From Pseudarthrobacter sp. IC2-21 (lineage in GTDB: Bacteria > Actinomycetota > Actinomycetes > Actinomycetales > Micrococcaceae), in assembly GCF_034048115.1 (NCBI RefSeq), contig NZ_CP139145.1, positions 3,038,001-3,102,000 of the forward strand: DNA of 64,000 bases, read 5' to 3'. Every line of letters starts with the position of its first letter. Position 1 is the first letter of the stretch. Of the stretch, positions 26,570-35,733 are shown piece by piece. A program made the translations under genes and the position numbers. The notes beneath the pieces were generated by a model. That model was not told the DNA's origin, searched no databases, and was given only the letters and a program-made list of their open reading frames with translations.

Positions 26570-29380
26570 CTATGGCAGCAATCCTCGGGCCGGCCAGTGC
26601 TCAAGCATGTCCTGGCGGACCATTGCGTATGTGGTGGTGGCCGTGTAGTTGCCGTGCGTCGCCACAACGAACTGGGAATGCCCCGGCTCCGTCTCCACGC
26701 CGTAAACGTCCAGGTGGTTGCCGTGTGGGGTGTGGGCGCAGGCAGGGAATCCCAGGAAATCGGACCGGCGCCAAATATTCCTCCATACCGGCGTCTCCGC
26801 TTCCTGCCCGGCCCTCAGGAGCTTCACGAGAGTCAGGCCCTCCGAACCGTTCCCTGGGGCCTCGTTCAGCCGGGCCGCCTTCCATGGGTCCGCGGAGAAG
26901 AGGCCGGGTCCCCGCGTTGGCCAGGTGCCAAGGACTGCCGGGCCAAACAGCTCGGGGAAGAACCGGCCGAAGTAGGGCCGCAGTTGGACGCCGTAGGTGA
27001 GGAGCCTGATGCGTTTGAAGTCCAACCCAGGTTTGCTCGCCTTGAGATGGAAGAGCGCGGCAATCGCCACCACAGCGCCCAGGCTGTGGGCGGACAGCAG
27101 GACGGTGTGGTGGGGCTCGCCGGTCTCCGGAGCCGGCCCCGGGGAGGGCGCCTCCAGCCAGTCGTTGATGCGCCGGGCAAGCTCAGGGACTACGCGGTTG
27201 GAGTAGCTCGGGGCACCGAACGGATGGGCGGCATTGGGAAGGAAGCACATCACGTCCCAGAGGATGGCAAGAGGCCTTTCTTCCTTTGACGTTGCGGCGT
27301 TCAGCACCATGAAGGCGAGAATAACGGTTGCCGCCAGGACGATTCCCCAGCCGGCGAAGTCTTCCTGGATGACGTCCATGGGGCCTTTCAGAAGGACGCG
27401 ATAACGCGTTGCGCCGCTGCCGTTGCGGAGGGCGCTGGCCGCGATCGCCAAGACGGCGGCACCCCAAATCAGCAGGGTGAGGAGACCAAAGGCTGCTTCC
27501 CCGCGCTGCGTCAGAGCCGAGAGCCGGCGACGACGGTAGGTCAGGTTCCGGCGTTCGGAACCAGGGCTTTCGGCCCCCGAAAGGGGATCCACGTCGATGT
27601 CGCTGAAATACGACGGCGGCTGCACCGGCGGCGGTCCGGTTCCGGCAGGTGCGGGCGGCTGCATGGGCGTGAGGCCGCCTTTGAGGATCAGCCAGGAGCA
27701 GGCGGGCACAAAACCGACCAGCGCCAAAACAATGCCGACGAGCAGCAGGCCTCCCGTGAGTGCGTAGACGGAAGGGACGTCCAGCACATCATGAAGGTCA
27801 ACCTCGGACCCGCCGGCGCCCCGCCAGAGTTCCTCGGGCCGGGCTGGCAGCTCTCTGTCCATGGGCCACTGAAGGAGTTTCCGCAGTCCCAGGACCAGCG
27901 CGCTGGAAAGAAAATGGGCCGTGAGGATCGCGGCGAACATAAAGACGGCGGGACCCCCGCCGCGCCAGCCTTCGTCAGTGCCGCCGTCCCGCGTCTGGAG
28001 GCCCACGTAGAAGGCGACGAAGACAGCCGTGATGGCGGCCGGGATCCACAACACCGAGTCATCCCACAGGCCGCCCGCCCAGAGAATGAGCACCGCAGAG
28101 CTCACCGAGGCCCCCGCGATAGCGAGCTGAAAACCGCGTCCGCTGCGCATGAACAGGCCCGCGACAGCCAGGACCACCAACGCAGTGAGCAGGAGCAGGG
28201 ACGCCACCCATGTTCCGGCGAACGGCAGGCTGGGAACCGCGTCCGGGGTGGGAACGAGTATCAGCTGTCCGATCGTCAGGAGCACCAGGGCCGCCCCGCC
28301 GGTCCAGAGGGCGTTGGACCACTTGGTGCCGGCGGCATCTTCTTCCGGTGCGCGAACTTCTGGATAGAAGAACGCCACCGTGACCATCGTTGCCAGCAGC
28401 AGCAGCACCGAGAGAGCCAGGAACGGCGCGGCCAGGCCGTCCCGGCCTATCGCCGTACCCAAGTCCCGGAGGCAGTCGCTGCCGAGCATCCGAAGGGGTG
28501 TCTGGCAGTCGCGCCGCCACAACGCTCCCATGCTGTCGGACAGGAGCAAGATGCACACCAGCGCGAGGCAGGCGGCAATGTGCGCCCTGCCGGTCACCGT
28601 GGAAACGTGGGGGCGGGTCCACAATCCGGGGGAAGCGAGGAAAGGCCCGCCGTCCGAAGCTTGGGCGGCACCTTGTGGCGGCTCTTCATTCCAGCTGACC
28701 CGGACCGGCGCGAGGTTCCGCACGGTGGCAAGTTTCGCCGTGACAAACACGGCAAGGATCGCTGCCACCGGCACCAGGGCGGCCAGGGCCAGGCGCTGGC
28801 CGCGCGACCAGCCCGTCAAGAAATCCAGGGCTTCCGGCAGTTGACGGCACATGGCTGTTGGCTGGCCCGGCCCCGTCGAAGGAAAACATTCCACCGCAAG
28901 CAGGCCGAAAGCCACCGCGCAGAAGGTGGTGGTGAACACGAGGCTTAGCAGTAACGCGAAGAGCCTGACCGTCCCGGCGCCGGGTCCAGCCGCGAGGGGC
29001 CGGGCCCCTGTACCCGGGGCCGGCAGCCGCCGGGCCCAGTAGGCGGCGTTGGCTAGGGCAAACGGGACGACAAGAAACCAGAGCGCCTGGCCGAGCACGC
29101 GTGCCACGCCCTTCAGAAACGATGAAGACGGGGAAGTCCGTGCCAGATTGCCCCAACTGTAGGCCTCGACCCGGGTGGGCTGCCCGGCCGGCGGGTCCTT
29201 TTCGGTCCAGAAGCCGCTGAGGGCGTCCCCGTCGCCCACAGGCTCAATCTGGTCCGCCCTGCAGCCGATGAGGTCGTGCGGGGCCGTGTTTTTGATGCCG
29301 TGGATGCGGAGTTCCAGAACCCGTGGACCTCCTGCCTGGGGTGCCCCGCTGACGACCTTCTGCGCTGATGATTCGATCAC
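26570..29380 (-). CDS. Large polytopic membrane protein with C-terminal alpha/beta-hydrolase-like domain
   Basis: A 936-residue protein I cannot assign to a named family. The N-terminal segment RVLELRIHGIKNTAPHDLI looks like the first strand of a lipase/esterase fold. About 12-13 hydrophobic helices follow across residues 75-690. The soluble C-terminus has a nucleophile elbow LLSAHSLGAVVAIAALFHL (GxSxG-like, with Ala for the first Gly) and late Asp/His candidates (RRSDFLGFP, FVVATHGNYTATTTY). The GTG at 29380 is preceded by a G-rich tract (GGGGGGAG) 6 nt upstream that can serve as ribosome-binding site. It lies 157 bp upstream of treX on the same strand, with no clear terminator between. A membrane-anchored lipase or esterase is possible. 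Confidence 0.7.
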   Translation of the reverse strand: MIESSAQKVVSGAPQAGGPRVLELRIHGIKNTAPHDLIGCRADQIEPVGDGDALSGFWTEKDPPAGQPTRVEAYSWGNLARTSPSSSFLKGVARVLGQALWFLVVPFALANAAYWARRLPAPGTGARPLAAGPGAGTVRLFALLLSLVFTTTFCAVAFGLLAVECFPSTGPGQPTAMCRQLPEALDFLTGWSRGQRLALAALVPVAAILAVFVTAKLATVRNLAPVRVSWNEEPPQGAAQASDGGPFLASPGLWTRPHVSTVTGRAHIAACLALVCILLLSDSMGALWRRDCQTPLRMLGSDCLRDLGTAIGRDGLAAPFLALSVLLLLATMVTVAFFYPEVRAPEEDAAGTKWSNALWTGGAALVLLTIGQLILVPTPDAVPSLPFAGTWVASLLLLTALVVLAVAGLFMRSGRGFQLAIAGASVSSAVLILWAGGLWDDSVLWIPAAITAVFVAFYVGLQTRDGGTDEGWRGGGPAVFMFAAILTAHFLSSALVLGLRKLLQWPMDRELPARPEELWRGAGGSEVDLHDVLDVPSVYALTGGLLLVGIVLALVGFVPACSWLILKGGLTPMQPPAPAGTGPPPVQPPSYFSDIDVDPLSGAESPGSERRNLTYRRRRLSALTQRGEAAFGLLTLLIWGAAVLAIAASALRNGSGATRYRVLLKGPMDVIQEDFAGWGIVLAATVILAFMVLNAATSKEERPLAILWDVMCFLPNAAHPFGAPSYSNRVVPELARRINDWLEAPSPGPAPETGEPHHTVLLSAHSLGAVVAIAALFHLKASKPGLDFKRIRLLTYGVQLRPYFGRFFPELFGPAVLGTWPTRGPGLFSADPWKAARLNEAPGNGSEGLTLVKLLRAGQEAETPVWRNIWRRSDFLGFPACAHTPHGNHLDVYGVETEPGHSQFVVATHGNYTATTTYAMVRQDMLEHWPARGLLP

Positions 29381-29466
29381 GGTGTCTCCCCCCCCCAAAT
29401 TTCGGCGGCCAGCAGCGGCTGGCAGCCAAATGTTACGCCCGGGAAATCAGGGGGTCCACAGACCGG

Positions 29467-30993
29467 TCAGCCCGCGAGCCGCCCCCAAACGCCGGGAACA
29501 GCGTCCGCAATGCGGCCTGCGGTGAGCGGTCCCCCATCGGCTGCGGCGGTCCCGGCCCGGCCGTGGAGGCTGGCGCCCAGCGCCGCGATGGCTGCCCAGC
29601 GCTCGTCCGGATCGATGCCTGCGTTCCGGAAGCGCCCGACGTCGGACCCCACCTGGGCGAGCAGCGCGCCAATGATTCCGGCCAGGACGTCGCCGCTGCC
29701 CGCGGTGGCGAGCCACGGCGTGCCGTCCGCCTGGCTGTAGAAGTCCTGGAAGGGCGAAGCGACCAGGGTGCTGGGGCCCTTGAGCAGCACGGTGGCCTCG
29801 GTCAGGACGGCGGCCTGCCGGACGGCTCCCAGCGTGTTTGCCTCAACCGCGGAACGGTCGTAGTCCGCCCCGAGCCGGTCCAGGAGCGCTGCGAGTTCCC
29901 CGGCATGCGGGGTCAGCACCACCTGCGGCGCCAGGACGTCGGGAAGGGCCGGCAGCGCACCGGCGTCGGCGATCACCGGCAGCCCCGATTCGACCGCATC
30001 GCGGGCGCGCTGGAGCTGCTCCGAGTCGCCGGGTCCCATGCCCGAGCCGACCAGCCAGGCCTGGACGCGGTTGTCCGCCACGGAGCCGGTGCTGCAGACC
30101 ACTTCAGGGCAGGATTGGCGGACCAGGTCTGCCACCGCGGGCGGCCCGAGGTAGCGGACCATGCCCGCCCCGGCGGCCAGCGCCCCGCGGCAGGCCAGCA
30201 CCGCGACGCCGGGGTAGTCCTCCGAGCCGGCCACCACGCCCAGGACCCCGCGGGAATACTTGTGCGCGCGTCTTCCGGGCCGGGGCAGCAGCCGGGCGAG
30301 GTCCGGGGTTTCGAGGCGGCGCAGCGACGGCCAGGGCAGGTGTTCTTCGATGCCGATGGGGACCACGTGGACGCGGCCGGCGTGGTCGGCCCCGGGATCG
30401 GCCAGCAGGCCGGCTTTGGCGGCGCCGAACGTTACGGTCAGGTCCGCGGACAGGACCAGGGCATGCGCCTCGCCGGTGTCGGCGTCCACGCCGCTGGGAA
30501 TGTCGCAGGCCACCACGAGCAGTGTCCCGGACCGAGTGTCGGTGAGACCCTTCATCAGGGCGGCAGCCGCTCCCCGCAGGCCGCCTTGGGCACCCGTTCC
30601 CAGGATGGCATCAAGTACGACGTCGGCACTCGCCACGTGTGCGGCGAGCTCGCCGGCATTCGCCTCGGTGAGGACATGCACGCGGCCGCCCGCGCGCTCA
30701 AAAGCAGCCAGCGCCTCAGAGTGGGCGGCGTCCCCGGTGAGGACCGCCGTCGTACGCATTCCCCGCGCGGCCAGGAACGAGGCAGCGAACAGGCCGTCGC
30801 CGCCGTTGTTGCCCTTGCCGGCAAGGACCGCCACACTGGCGCCGTAGAGCCGCCTGCCGCGGTCCCGCAGCTCGTGGACCACGGCGTTGGCGAGCCCGTA
30901 GGAGGCGCGCTGCATCAGGACGGTACCCATCCCGGCGGCCAGGAGCGGCTGTTCTGCGGCTCTGATCTGGGTTCCGGTGTAGGCGCTGATCAT
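29467..30993 (-). CDS. Bifunctional NAD(P)H-hydrate epimerase / ADP-dependent NAD(P)H-hydrate dehydratase
   Basis: A nicotinamide nucleotide repair fusion of 508 aa. The N-terminal YjeF_N/NnrE domain (about residues 1-215) contains SVAVLAGKGNNGGDGLFAA and ACDIPSGVDADTG. The C-terminal NnrD/carbohydrate-kinase-like domain contains GSGMGPGDSEQ, VVLTPHAGELAALL and ATAGSGDVLAGIIGALLA. It reverses hydration of NADH and NADPH. It lies 36 bp downstream of acpS on the same strand, a common actinobacterial pairing. Confidence 0.94.
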   Translation of the reverse strand: MISAYTGTQIRAAEQPLLAAGMGTVLMQRASYGLANAVVHELRDRGRRLYGASVAVLAGKGNNGGDGLFAASFLAARGMRTTAVLTGDAAHSEALAAFERAGGRVHVLTEANAGELAAHVASADVVLDAILGTGAQGGLRGAAAALMKGLTDTRSGTLLVVACDIPSGVDADTGEAHALVLSADLTVTFGAAKAGLLADPGADHAGRVHVVPIGIEEHLPWPSLRRLETPDLARLLPRPGRRAHKYSRGVLGVVAGSEDYPGVAVLACRGALAAGAGMVRYLGPPAVADLVRQSCPEVVCSTGSVADNRVQAWLVGSGMGPGDSEQLQRARDAVESGLPVIADAGALPALPDVLAPQVVLTPHAGELAALLDRLGADYDRSAVEANTLGAVRQAAVLTEATVLLKGPSTLVASPFQDFYSQADGTPWLATAGSGDVLAGIIGALLAQVGSDVGRFRNAGIDPDERWAAIAALGASLHGRAGTAAADGGPLTAGRIADAVPGVWGRLAG

Positions 30994-31029
30994 GGTGTCA
31001 GGTGCTTGGGCGTCCCGGCGGAGGGGCGC

Positions 31030-31377
31030 TCAGCCTTCGGCGAGGACCGTGGCGGTGGCAATCCCGCCGTCGTGGCTGATGGACACGTGCCAGCGTTTGA
31101 CGCCCTTGGCCTCGGCCACCGCCAGGACGGTGTCCTTCACCTGGATGGTGGGGCCGTGCTGGTCCAGGCCGATCCAGCAGTCCTGCCAGTTCATGCCGGC
31201 CGGCGCGCCGAGCACCTTGGCCACGGCTTCCTTGGCCGCGAACCGGGCCGCGAGGGACCGGGTGTTGAGCTCGCGTTCGGCCGGGACGAACAGCCGGTCC
31301 CGGAGACCCGGCGTCCGTTCAAGCTGGCGGCCGAACCGCTCGATGTCTACAACGTCTACCCCAATGCCAACAATCAT
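31030..31377 (-). CDS. acpS: Holo-[acyl-carrier-protein] synthase
   Basis: A phosphopantetheinyl transferase of 115 aa that activates ACP. The two metal/CoA signatures are present: [14 protein letters not shown] at the N-terminus and [14 protein letters not shown] in the middle. [19 protein letters not shown] forms the C-terminus. The start at 31377 lies 6 nt after TAGAGT, so it is likely leaderless. First gene of a pair with nnrDE. Confidence 0.95.
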   Translation of the reverse strand: MIVGIGVDVVDIERFGRQLERTPGLRDRLFVPAERELNTRSLAARFAAKEAVAKVLGAPAGMNWQDCWIGLDQHGPTIQVKDTVLAVAEAKGVKRWHVSISHDGGIATATVLAEG

Positions 31378-31383
31378 GGCTCT

Positions 31384-31389
31384 ACTCTA
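31384..31389 (-). promoter_or_regulatory. Leaderless -10 box for acpS
   Basis: On the minus strand TAGAGT, 6 nt (AGAGCC), then ATG at 31377. Confidence 0.5.
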
Positions 31390-31485
31390 CGGTGACGCCC
31401 GCGGCCGGGCTGTTCATCAACGCAAATGAGTCACTTTTAAACCGGGCCGGCACATCCGGATTCACATCAACAGGACCACCACCAG

Positions 31486-32139
31486 TCATGCGCGGCGGCG
31501 AGTGAGGGCAGTCAGGGTCTCGACGATGAGTGACCGGTGCAGGGCCGCAGACCAGCCGTGGGTCCTTCGGATGTGCACGATCGTGTCGGCGCAGAGCAGA
31601 ACGTCGGTAACGACGGTGAGGTGTTCAGGATTCAGCCCCTCTGCGAGGTGGCCATCGGCTGCGGCTTGGTCCCAGAACGAGCGGCACAGTTGGGTGGTGG
31701 AATGGCGTCCGGCCTGTGCGGCTTCTGCGAGCTCCGGCTCAAGACCCTCGGACTGGGCAGCAACTTCGAACAGTGCGCCCGCCCGCTCCGCGATACCGGC
31801 CGAGACGTCGGCGAGGGCCTCGATCCGTTCGGCCAGGGTGGCGGCGGTCATCGCGTCCCGGACCCGGGGACGGTGGGCGACGTCAACCGGCTCTGCGTCA
31901 GCCACGAGCGCCTGGTCGATGACACGCCTGAACAGGGCTGCCTTCGTCCCGAAGCGGACGTAGACGGTGCGAGCAGCGACACCGGCGCGCTCTGCGATCT
32001 GGGCCAGAGTTGTTGCTACGTAGCCCTGATCGCAGAAAAGCACGCTCGCCGCTTCGATGAGCTGGGCCTCTGTTCGGGCCACCCGTTTGGCCCTGAGGTC
32101 AGGGGCGGTAAGGGATTTTTGCTTGACGTCCTTGCTCAT
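31486..32139 (-). CDS. TetR-family transcriptional regulator
   Basis: 217 aa with an N-terminal TetR helix-turn-helix: RTEAQLIEAASVLFCDQGYV followed by TTLAQIAERAGVAARTVYVRFG and TKAALFRRVID. The C-terminal ligand-binding region (residues 80-217) is helical and variable. The ATG at 32139 is chosen because TATACT lies 7 nt upstream; that box sits inside a palindrome and so predicts autorepression. It is divergent from the VOC-family gene 51 bp away, its probable target. The ligand is unknown. Confidence 0.92.
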   Translation of the reverse strand: MSKDVKQKSLTAPDLRAKRVARTEAQLIEAASVLFCDQGYVATTLAQIAERAGVAARTVYVRFGTKAALFRRVIDQALVADAEPVDVAHRPRVRDAMTAATLAERIEALADVSAGIAERAGALFEVAAQSEGLEPELAEAAQAGRHSTTQLCRSFWDQAAADGHLAEGLNPEHLTVVTDVLLCADTIVHIRRTHGWSAALHRSLIVETLTALTRRRA

Positions 32140-32142
32140 GAG

Positions 32143-32175
32143 ATGCAGTATAGCTGCATAGATACAGTCAGACTG
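32143..32175. promoter_or_regulatory. Divergent tetR/VOC promoter with two inverted-repeat operators
   Basis: ATGCAG (32143-32148) and CTGCAT (32154-32159) are perfect arms around TATAG. On the minus strand the palindrome contains TATACT, the -10 box of tetR, located 7 nt before its ATG. A second inverted repeat, CAGTC-A-GACTG (32165-32175), lies just before the VOC gene's ribosome-binding site. Binding at either site would be expected to block both genes. Confidence 0.65.
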
Positions 32176-32190
32176 CAATTGGAGGTTCCG

Positions 32191-32703
32191 ATGATTCCGA
32201 CACTGGCCGGGGTGCACCACCTCAAGCTGCCCGTCTCAGACCTGGACCGGTCAATCCGGTGGTACGGCACCCGGCTCGGCTATCAAGTCGTCATCGAGTT
32301 CCGCGAACACGGCCGCCTTACCGGCGTTGCGATGACCCATCCCGACGGCGGCCCCGACCTGGCGCTGAACCTCAACCCGGACCGGGCGAAGGCGTCAGCC
32401 GGCTTCGACTACTTCTCCATCGGAGTGCCGGACCGGGAAGGGATCGAGGCGTTGGCGGCCCACCTGAGCGGCCTCGGGGAGGCCCATGCCGGGGTGCATT
32501 TCGCAACGATCGGATGGATTCTGCCGATGCTGCATGACCCGGACGGTCACGAGGTTCGCTTCTACTCGGTGGAATCCCACACTGAGCTCGACCCGGCTGT
32601 CCCGCTCGTCATCGATGACGCCGTGGCCACCGCACGGGCCAAGGAGGAGCGGTGGCGTGCCGATAGGGCCGCGTCCAGCGACGTGACCGGTATGGCGCCG
32701 TGA
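32191..32703 (+). CDS. VOC-superfamily (glyoxalase/bleomycin-resistance fold) protein
   Basis: 170 aa. Two beta-alpha-beta-beta-beta modules are visible: GVHHLKLPVSDLDRSIRWYG followed by TRLGYQVVIEF, then GFDYFSIGVPDREGIEALA to LPMLHDPDGHEVRFYS. His and Glu residues suited to metal binding are in VHHLKL and DGHEVRFY. Such proteins include glyoxalase I, dioxygenases and antibiotic-binding proteins; the substrate here is not determinable. A strong GGAGGT lies 4 nt before the ATG. Probably controlled by the adjacent TetR regulator. Confidence 0.85.
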   Translation: MIPTLAGVHHLKLPVSDLDRSIRWYGTRLGYQVVIEFREHGRLTGVAMTHPDGGPDLALNLNPDRAKASAGFDYFSIGVPDREGIEALAAHLSGLGEAHAGVHFATIGWILPMLHDPDGHEVRFYSVESHTELDPAVPLVIDDAVATARAKEERWRADRAASSDVTGMAP

Positions 32704-32726
32704 ACGGCGTGGCCCAGCACTAAACA

Positions 32727-32759
32727 GAAGCCCCGGCCCTTTGAAAGGGCCGGGGCTTC
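32727..32759. terminator. Strong bidirectional intrinsic terminator
   Basis: GAAGCCCCGGCCCTTT and AAAGGGCCGGGGCTTC are perfect 16-nt arms around a single G. Located between the convergent VOC gene and glmS. On the glmS strand the stem is followed by TGTTTAG. Confidence 0.85.
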
Positions 32760-32784
32760 CGGACAGGCAGCAGGCGCTTCTGTG

Positions 32785-34674
32785 TTACTCGACCGTGACG
32801 CTCTTGGCAAGGTTGCGCGGCTGGTCAACGTCGTAGCCCTTGGCCGCGGCGAGTTCGGCGGCGAAGATCTGCAGCGGGACAGTGGTCAGCAGCGGCATCA
32901 GCAGCGTCGGGGTTTCCGGGACGTAGAAGACGTGCTCGGCGTAGGCCTTCACGGCTTCGTCGCCTTCCTCGGCGATGACCAGGGTGCGGGCGCCGCGGGC
33001 GCGGACTTCCTGGATGTTGGAGACCACCTTGGCGTGCAGCGAGTCGCGGCCGCGCGGGGACGGCACAATCACGAACACCGGCTTGCCTTCCTCGACCAGC
33101 GCGATGGGGCCGTGCTTCAGCTCGCCGGCGGCGAAGCCTTCGGCGTGGATGTAGGCGATTTCCTTGAGCTTAAGCGCGCCTTCGAGTGCCACGGGGTAGC
33201 CCACGTGCCGGCCCAGGAACAGGACGGACTGCTCGTTGGCCATGCTGCGGGCCAGTTCGCGGAGGGGGCCGGCGCCGTCGAGGATGGTCTGGATCTTGTC
33301 CGGGATCTTGCCCAGGTCAGCCAGGACGTCCTTGATCTGCCCGGAGAAGATGTTGCCGCGCAGCTGCGCCAGGTACAGGCCCAGCAGGTAGGCGGCGGTG
33401 ATCTGCGCCAGGAAGGCCTTGGTGGAGGCGACGGCGATCTCCGGGCCGGCGTGGGTGTAGAGCACGGCGTCGGACTCGCGGGGAATCGTGGAGCCGTTGG
33501 TGTTGCAGATGGAGATGGCCTTGGCGCCCTGTTCGCGTGCGTACCGGACGGCCATCAGGGTGTCCATGGTTTCGCCGGACTGGCTGATGGAGACCACCAG
33601 GGTGTTCTCGTCCAGGATCGGGTCGCGGTAGCGGAATTCGTGCGCGAGCTCCACCTCGGTGGGGATCCGGCACCAGTTCTCGATGGCGTACTTCGCCACG
33701 GTCCCGGCGTAGGCTGCGGTGCCGCAGGCCAGCACGATGATCTTGTTGACCTTCTTGAGCTCCTCCGGATCGATGCGCAGCTCATCCAGGGTCAGGTTGC
33801 CGTTCAGGTCCGAGCGGCCCAGCAGGGTCTGGCGGACAGCGTCGGGCTGATCGTGGATTTCCTTCTCCATGAAGGAGCTGAAGCCGCCCTTGGTGGCCGC
33901 CTCGGGATCCCAGTCAACGTGGTATTCCTTGCCTTGGGCCGGGGCGCCGAAGAAGTCCGTGATCTCCACGGAGTCCGCGGTGATGGTGACAATCTGGTCC
34001 TGGCCCAGCTCCACGGCGCGGCGGGTGTAGTCAATGAACCCGGAGACGTCCGAGCCGAGGAAGTTCTCGCCCTCGCCCAGGCCAACCACCAGCGGGGAGT
34101 TGCGGCGGGCAGCGACCACTACGTCGGGCTGGTCAGCGTGCACGGCGAGGAGGGTGAACGCACCCTCGAGCTGCTGGCAGGCGAGCTGCATGGCGACGGC
34201 CAGGCCGCCGTCGGCATTGCCGTTCAACTGGTTGCGGAAGATGTCGCCCAGGAGCACGGCGGCGACCTCGGTGTCGGTTTCGGACGCGAACTTGTAGCCC
34301 TTGTCCACCAGGCCCAGCTTGAGCTCGGCGAAGTTTTCGATGATGCCGTTGTGGATCAGGGCCAGCTTCCCGCCGTCGGCCAGGTGCGGGTGCGCGTTCT
34401 GGTCCGTGGGGCCGCCGTGCGTGGCCCAGCGGGTGTGGCCGATGCCGGTCAGGGTCTCGGGCAGCGGGTGTTCCGCCAGCTCGGCCCGGAGGTTGCTCAG
34501 CTTGCCCGACTTCTTCCGGGACTCGATGGCCCCGTCCGATACCACCGCAACGCCTGCGGAGTCGTAGCCGCGGTACTCCAGACGACGCAATCCCTCAAGG
34601 ACCACGTCCAACGCGCTATGACCGGCATTGCCACGGCCATTAGCATGACCCACATATCCAACGATTCCACACAT
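32785..34674 (-). CDS. glmS: Glutamine--fructose-6-phosphate aminotransferase (isomerising)
   Basis: Makes glucosamine-6-phosphate for peptidoglycan, 629 aa. The nucleophile Cys2 is in MCGIVGYVG, and the glutaminase segment has GIGHTRWATHG and LIHNGIIEN. Two SIS domains follow (VLACGTAAYAG, SISQSGETMDTL), and the C-terminus QPRNLAKSVTVE is the normal sugar-binding tail. The start at 34674 lies 7 nt after TAAGCT, so no glmS ribozyme or long leader fits in the 88-bp divergent gap to coaA. Works with glmM in this same window. Confidence 0.97.
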   Translation of the reverse strand: MCGIVGYVGHANGRGNAGHSALDVVLEGLRRLEYRGYDSAGVAVVSDGAIESRKKSGKLSNLRAELAEHPLPETLTGIGHTRWATHGGPTDQNAHPHLADGGKLALIHNGIIENFAELKLGLVDKGYKFASETDTEVAAVLLGDIFRNQLNGNADGGLAVAMQLACQQLEGAFTLLAVHADQPDVVVAARRNSPLVVGLGEGENFLGSDVSGFIDYTRRAVELGQDQIVTITADSVEITDFFGAPAQGKEYHVDWDPEAATKGGFSSFMEKEIHDQPDAVRQTLLGRSDLNGNLTLDELRIDPEELKKVNKIIVLACGTAAYAGTVAKYAIENWCRIPTEVELAHEFRYRDPILDENTLVVSISQSGETMDTLMAVRYAREQGAKAISICNTNGSTIPRESDAVLYTHAGPEIAVASTKAFLAQITAAYLLGLYLAQLRGNIFSGQIKDVLADLGKIPDKIQTILDGAGPLRELARSMANEQSVLFLGRHVGYPVALEGALKLKEIAYIHAEGFAAGELKHGPIALVEEGKPVFVIVPSPRGRDSLHAKVVSNIQEVRARGARTLVIAEEGDEAVKAYAEHVFYVPETPTLLMPLLTTVPLQIFAAELAAAKGYDVDQPRNLAKSVTVE

Positions 34675-34681
34675 GCGCTAA

Positions 34682-34687
34682 AGCTTA
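34682..34687 (-). promoter_or_regulatory. Leaderless -10 box for glmS
   Basis: On the minus strand TAAGCT, 7 nt (TTAGCGC), then ATG at 34674. Confidence 0.55.
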
Positions 34688-34749
34688 TCGGCAGGCGGGT
34701 TGAGTTTTAAACTTCCGGGGCCGCATTTCGCTCTCAGCCCTGCGCGGGG

Positions 34750-34755
34750 CAGAAT
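34750..34755 (+). promoter_or_regulatory. Leaderless -10 box for coaA
   Basis: CAGAAT, 7 nt (CTCTAAA), then GTG at 34763. It forms a divergent leaderless pair with glmS. Confidence 0.5.
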
Positions 34756-34762
34756 CTCTAAA

Positions 34763-35728
34763 GTGACTTTGCAACGCAACGAAGCGAACGGGGAGGGTGT
34801 CTCTCCGTTCGTTGAGCTGGACCGTCAGACCTGGTCCCGGCTCGCCGCCCAGATGGAGCAACCCCTTAACGAAGAGGACATTGTCCGTCTGCGTGGCCTC
34901 GGCGATCCACTGGATATGAAGGAGATCCGCGAGGTTTACCTGCCGTTGTCCCGGCTCCTGCACCTCTATGTCGAGGCCGCGGGCCAGCTGCATTCGGCCA
35001 CCACCACCTTCCTGGGTGAGAAGACCCAGCGCACCCCCTTTGTGATTGGCGTGGCCGGCTCGGTGGCTGTGGGGAAGTCCACAATTGCGCGCGTGCTCCG
35101 GGAGATGCTGCGGCGCTGGCCCGGCACCCCGAACGTGGAGCTGATCACCACCGACGGCTTCCTCTACCCCCTGGCTGAACTCAAGCGCCGGCAGCTGCTG
35201 GAGCGCAAAGGTTTCCCCGAGTCCTACGACCGCCGGGCGCTGCTGCGTTTTGTGAGCGAGGTCAAGGGCGGCGCGGAGGAGGTCCGGGCGCCCTGGTACT
35301 CGCACGTCACCTACGACATCGTGCCGGACAAGGAAGTGGTGGTGCGCCGCCCCGATGTGCTCATTGTGGAGGGCCTGAACGTGCTTGCGCCGGCCCGCCC
35401 GCGCCAGGACGGCCGGCAGGGCCTGGCCCTGAGCGACTTCTTCGACTTCTCCATTTATGTGGACGCCAAGACCGCCTATATCGAGGAGTGGTACGTGGAA
35501 CGGTTCCGCAGGCTCCAGAGCACGGCGTTCGCGCAGCCGGAGTCCTACTTCCACCGGTACGCGTCACTGTCCCCCAGCGAGGCGGAGAGCACCGCCCGGG
35601 ACATCTGGAAGCGGATCAACGAGCCCAACCTGGAGGAAAACGTCCTCCCCACCCGCGGCCGGGCGCAGCTGGTGCTGACCAAGGATGCGGACCACTCCAT
35701 CCGCCGCATGCTCCTGCGAAAGGTTTAA
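34763..35728 (+). CDS. coaA: Type I pantothenate kinase
   Basis: The first step of coenzyme A synthesis, 321 aa. The P-loop [16 protein letters not shown] (about residue 95-110), [27 protein letters not shown] and WYVERF motifs mark a type I (bacterial) PanK. GTG 34763 gives [12 protein letters not shown]; an open frame to 34700 adds 21 residues that overlap the promoter, so it was not used. Divergent from glmS. The VanY-like gene follows after 5 nt. Confidence 0.95.
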   Translation: MTLQRNEANGEGVSPFVELDRQTWSRLAAQMEQPLNEEDIVRLRGLGDPLDMKEIREVYLPLSRLLHLYVEAAGQLHSATTTFLGEKTQRTPFVIGVAGSVAVGKSTIARVLREMLRRWPGTPNVELITTDGFLYPLAELKRRQLLERKGFPESYDRRALLRFVSEVKGGAEEVRAPWYSHVTYDIVPDKEVVVRRPDVLIVEGLNVLAPARPRQDGRQGLALSDFFDFSIYVDAKTAYIEEWYVERFRRLQSTAFAQPESYFHRYASLSPSEAESTARDIWKRINEPNLEENVLPTRGRAQLVLTKDADHSIRRMLLRKV

Positions 35729-35733
35729 CCCAG

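Noticed and set aside
31378..31485. Small gene or terminator between acpS and tetR
   Set aside because: No ORF with a ribosome-binding site and no stable stem found in these 108 bp.
34675..34762. glmS ribozyme or other long leader upstream of glmS
   Set aside because: Only 88 bp separate glmS from divergent coaA, the glmS start sits 7 nt after a -10 box, and the ribozyme is not expected in actinobacteria.
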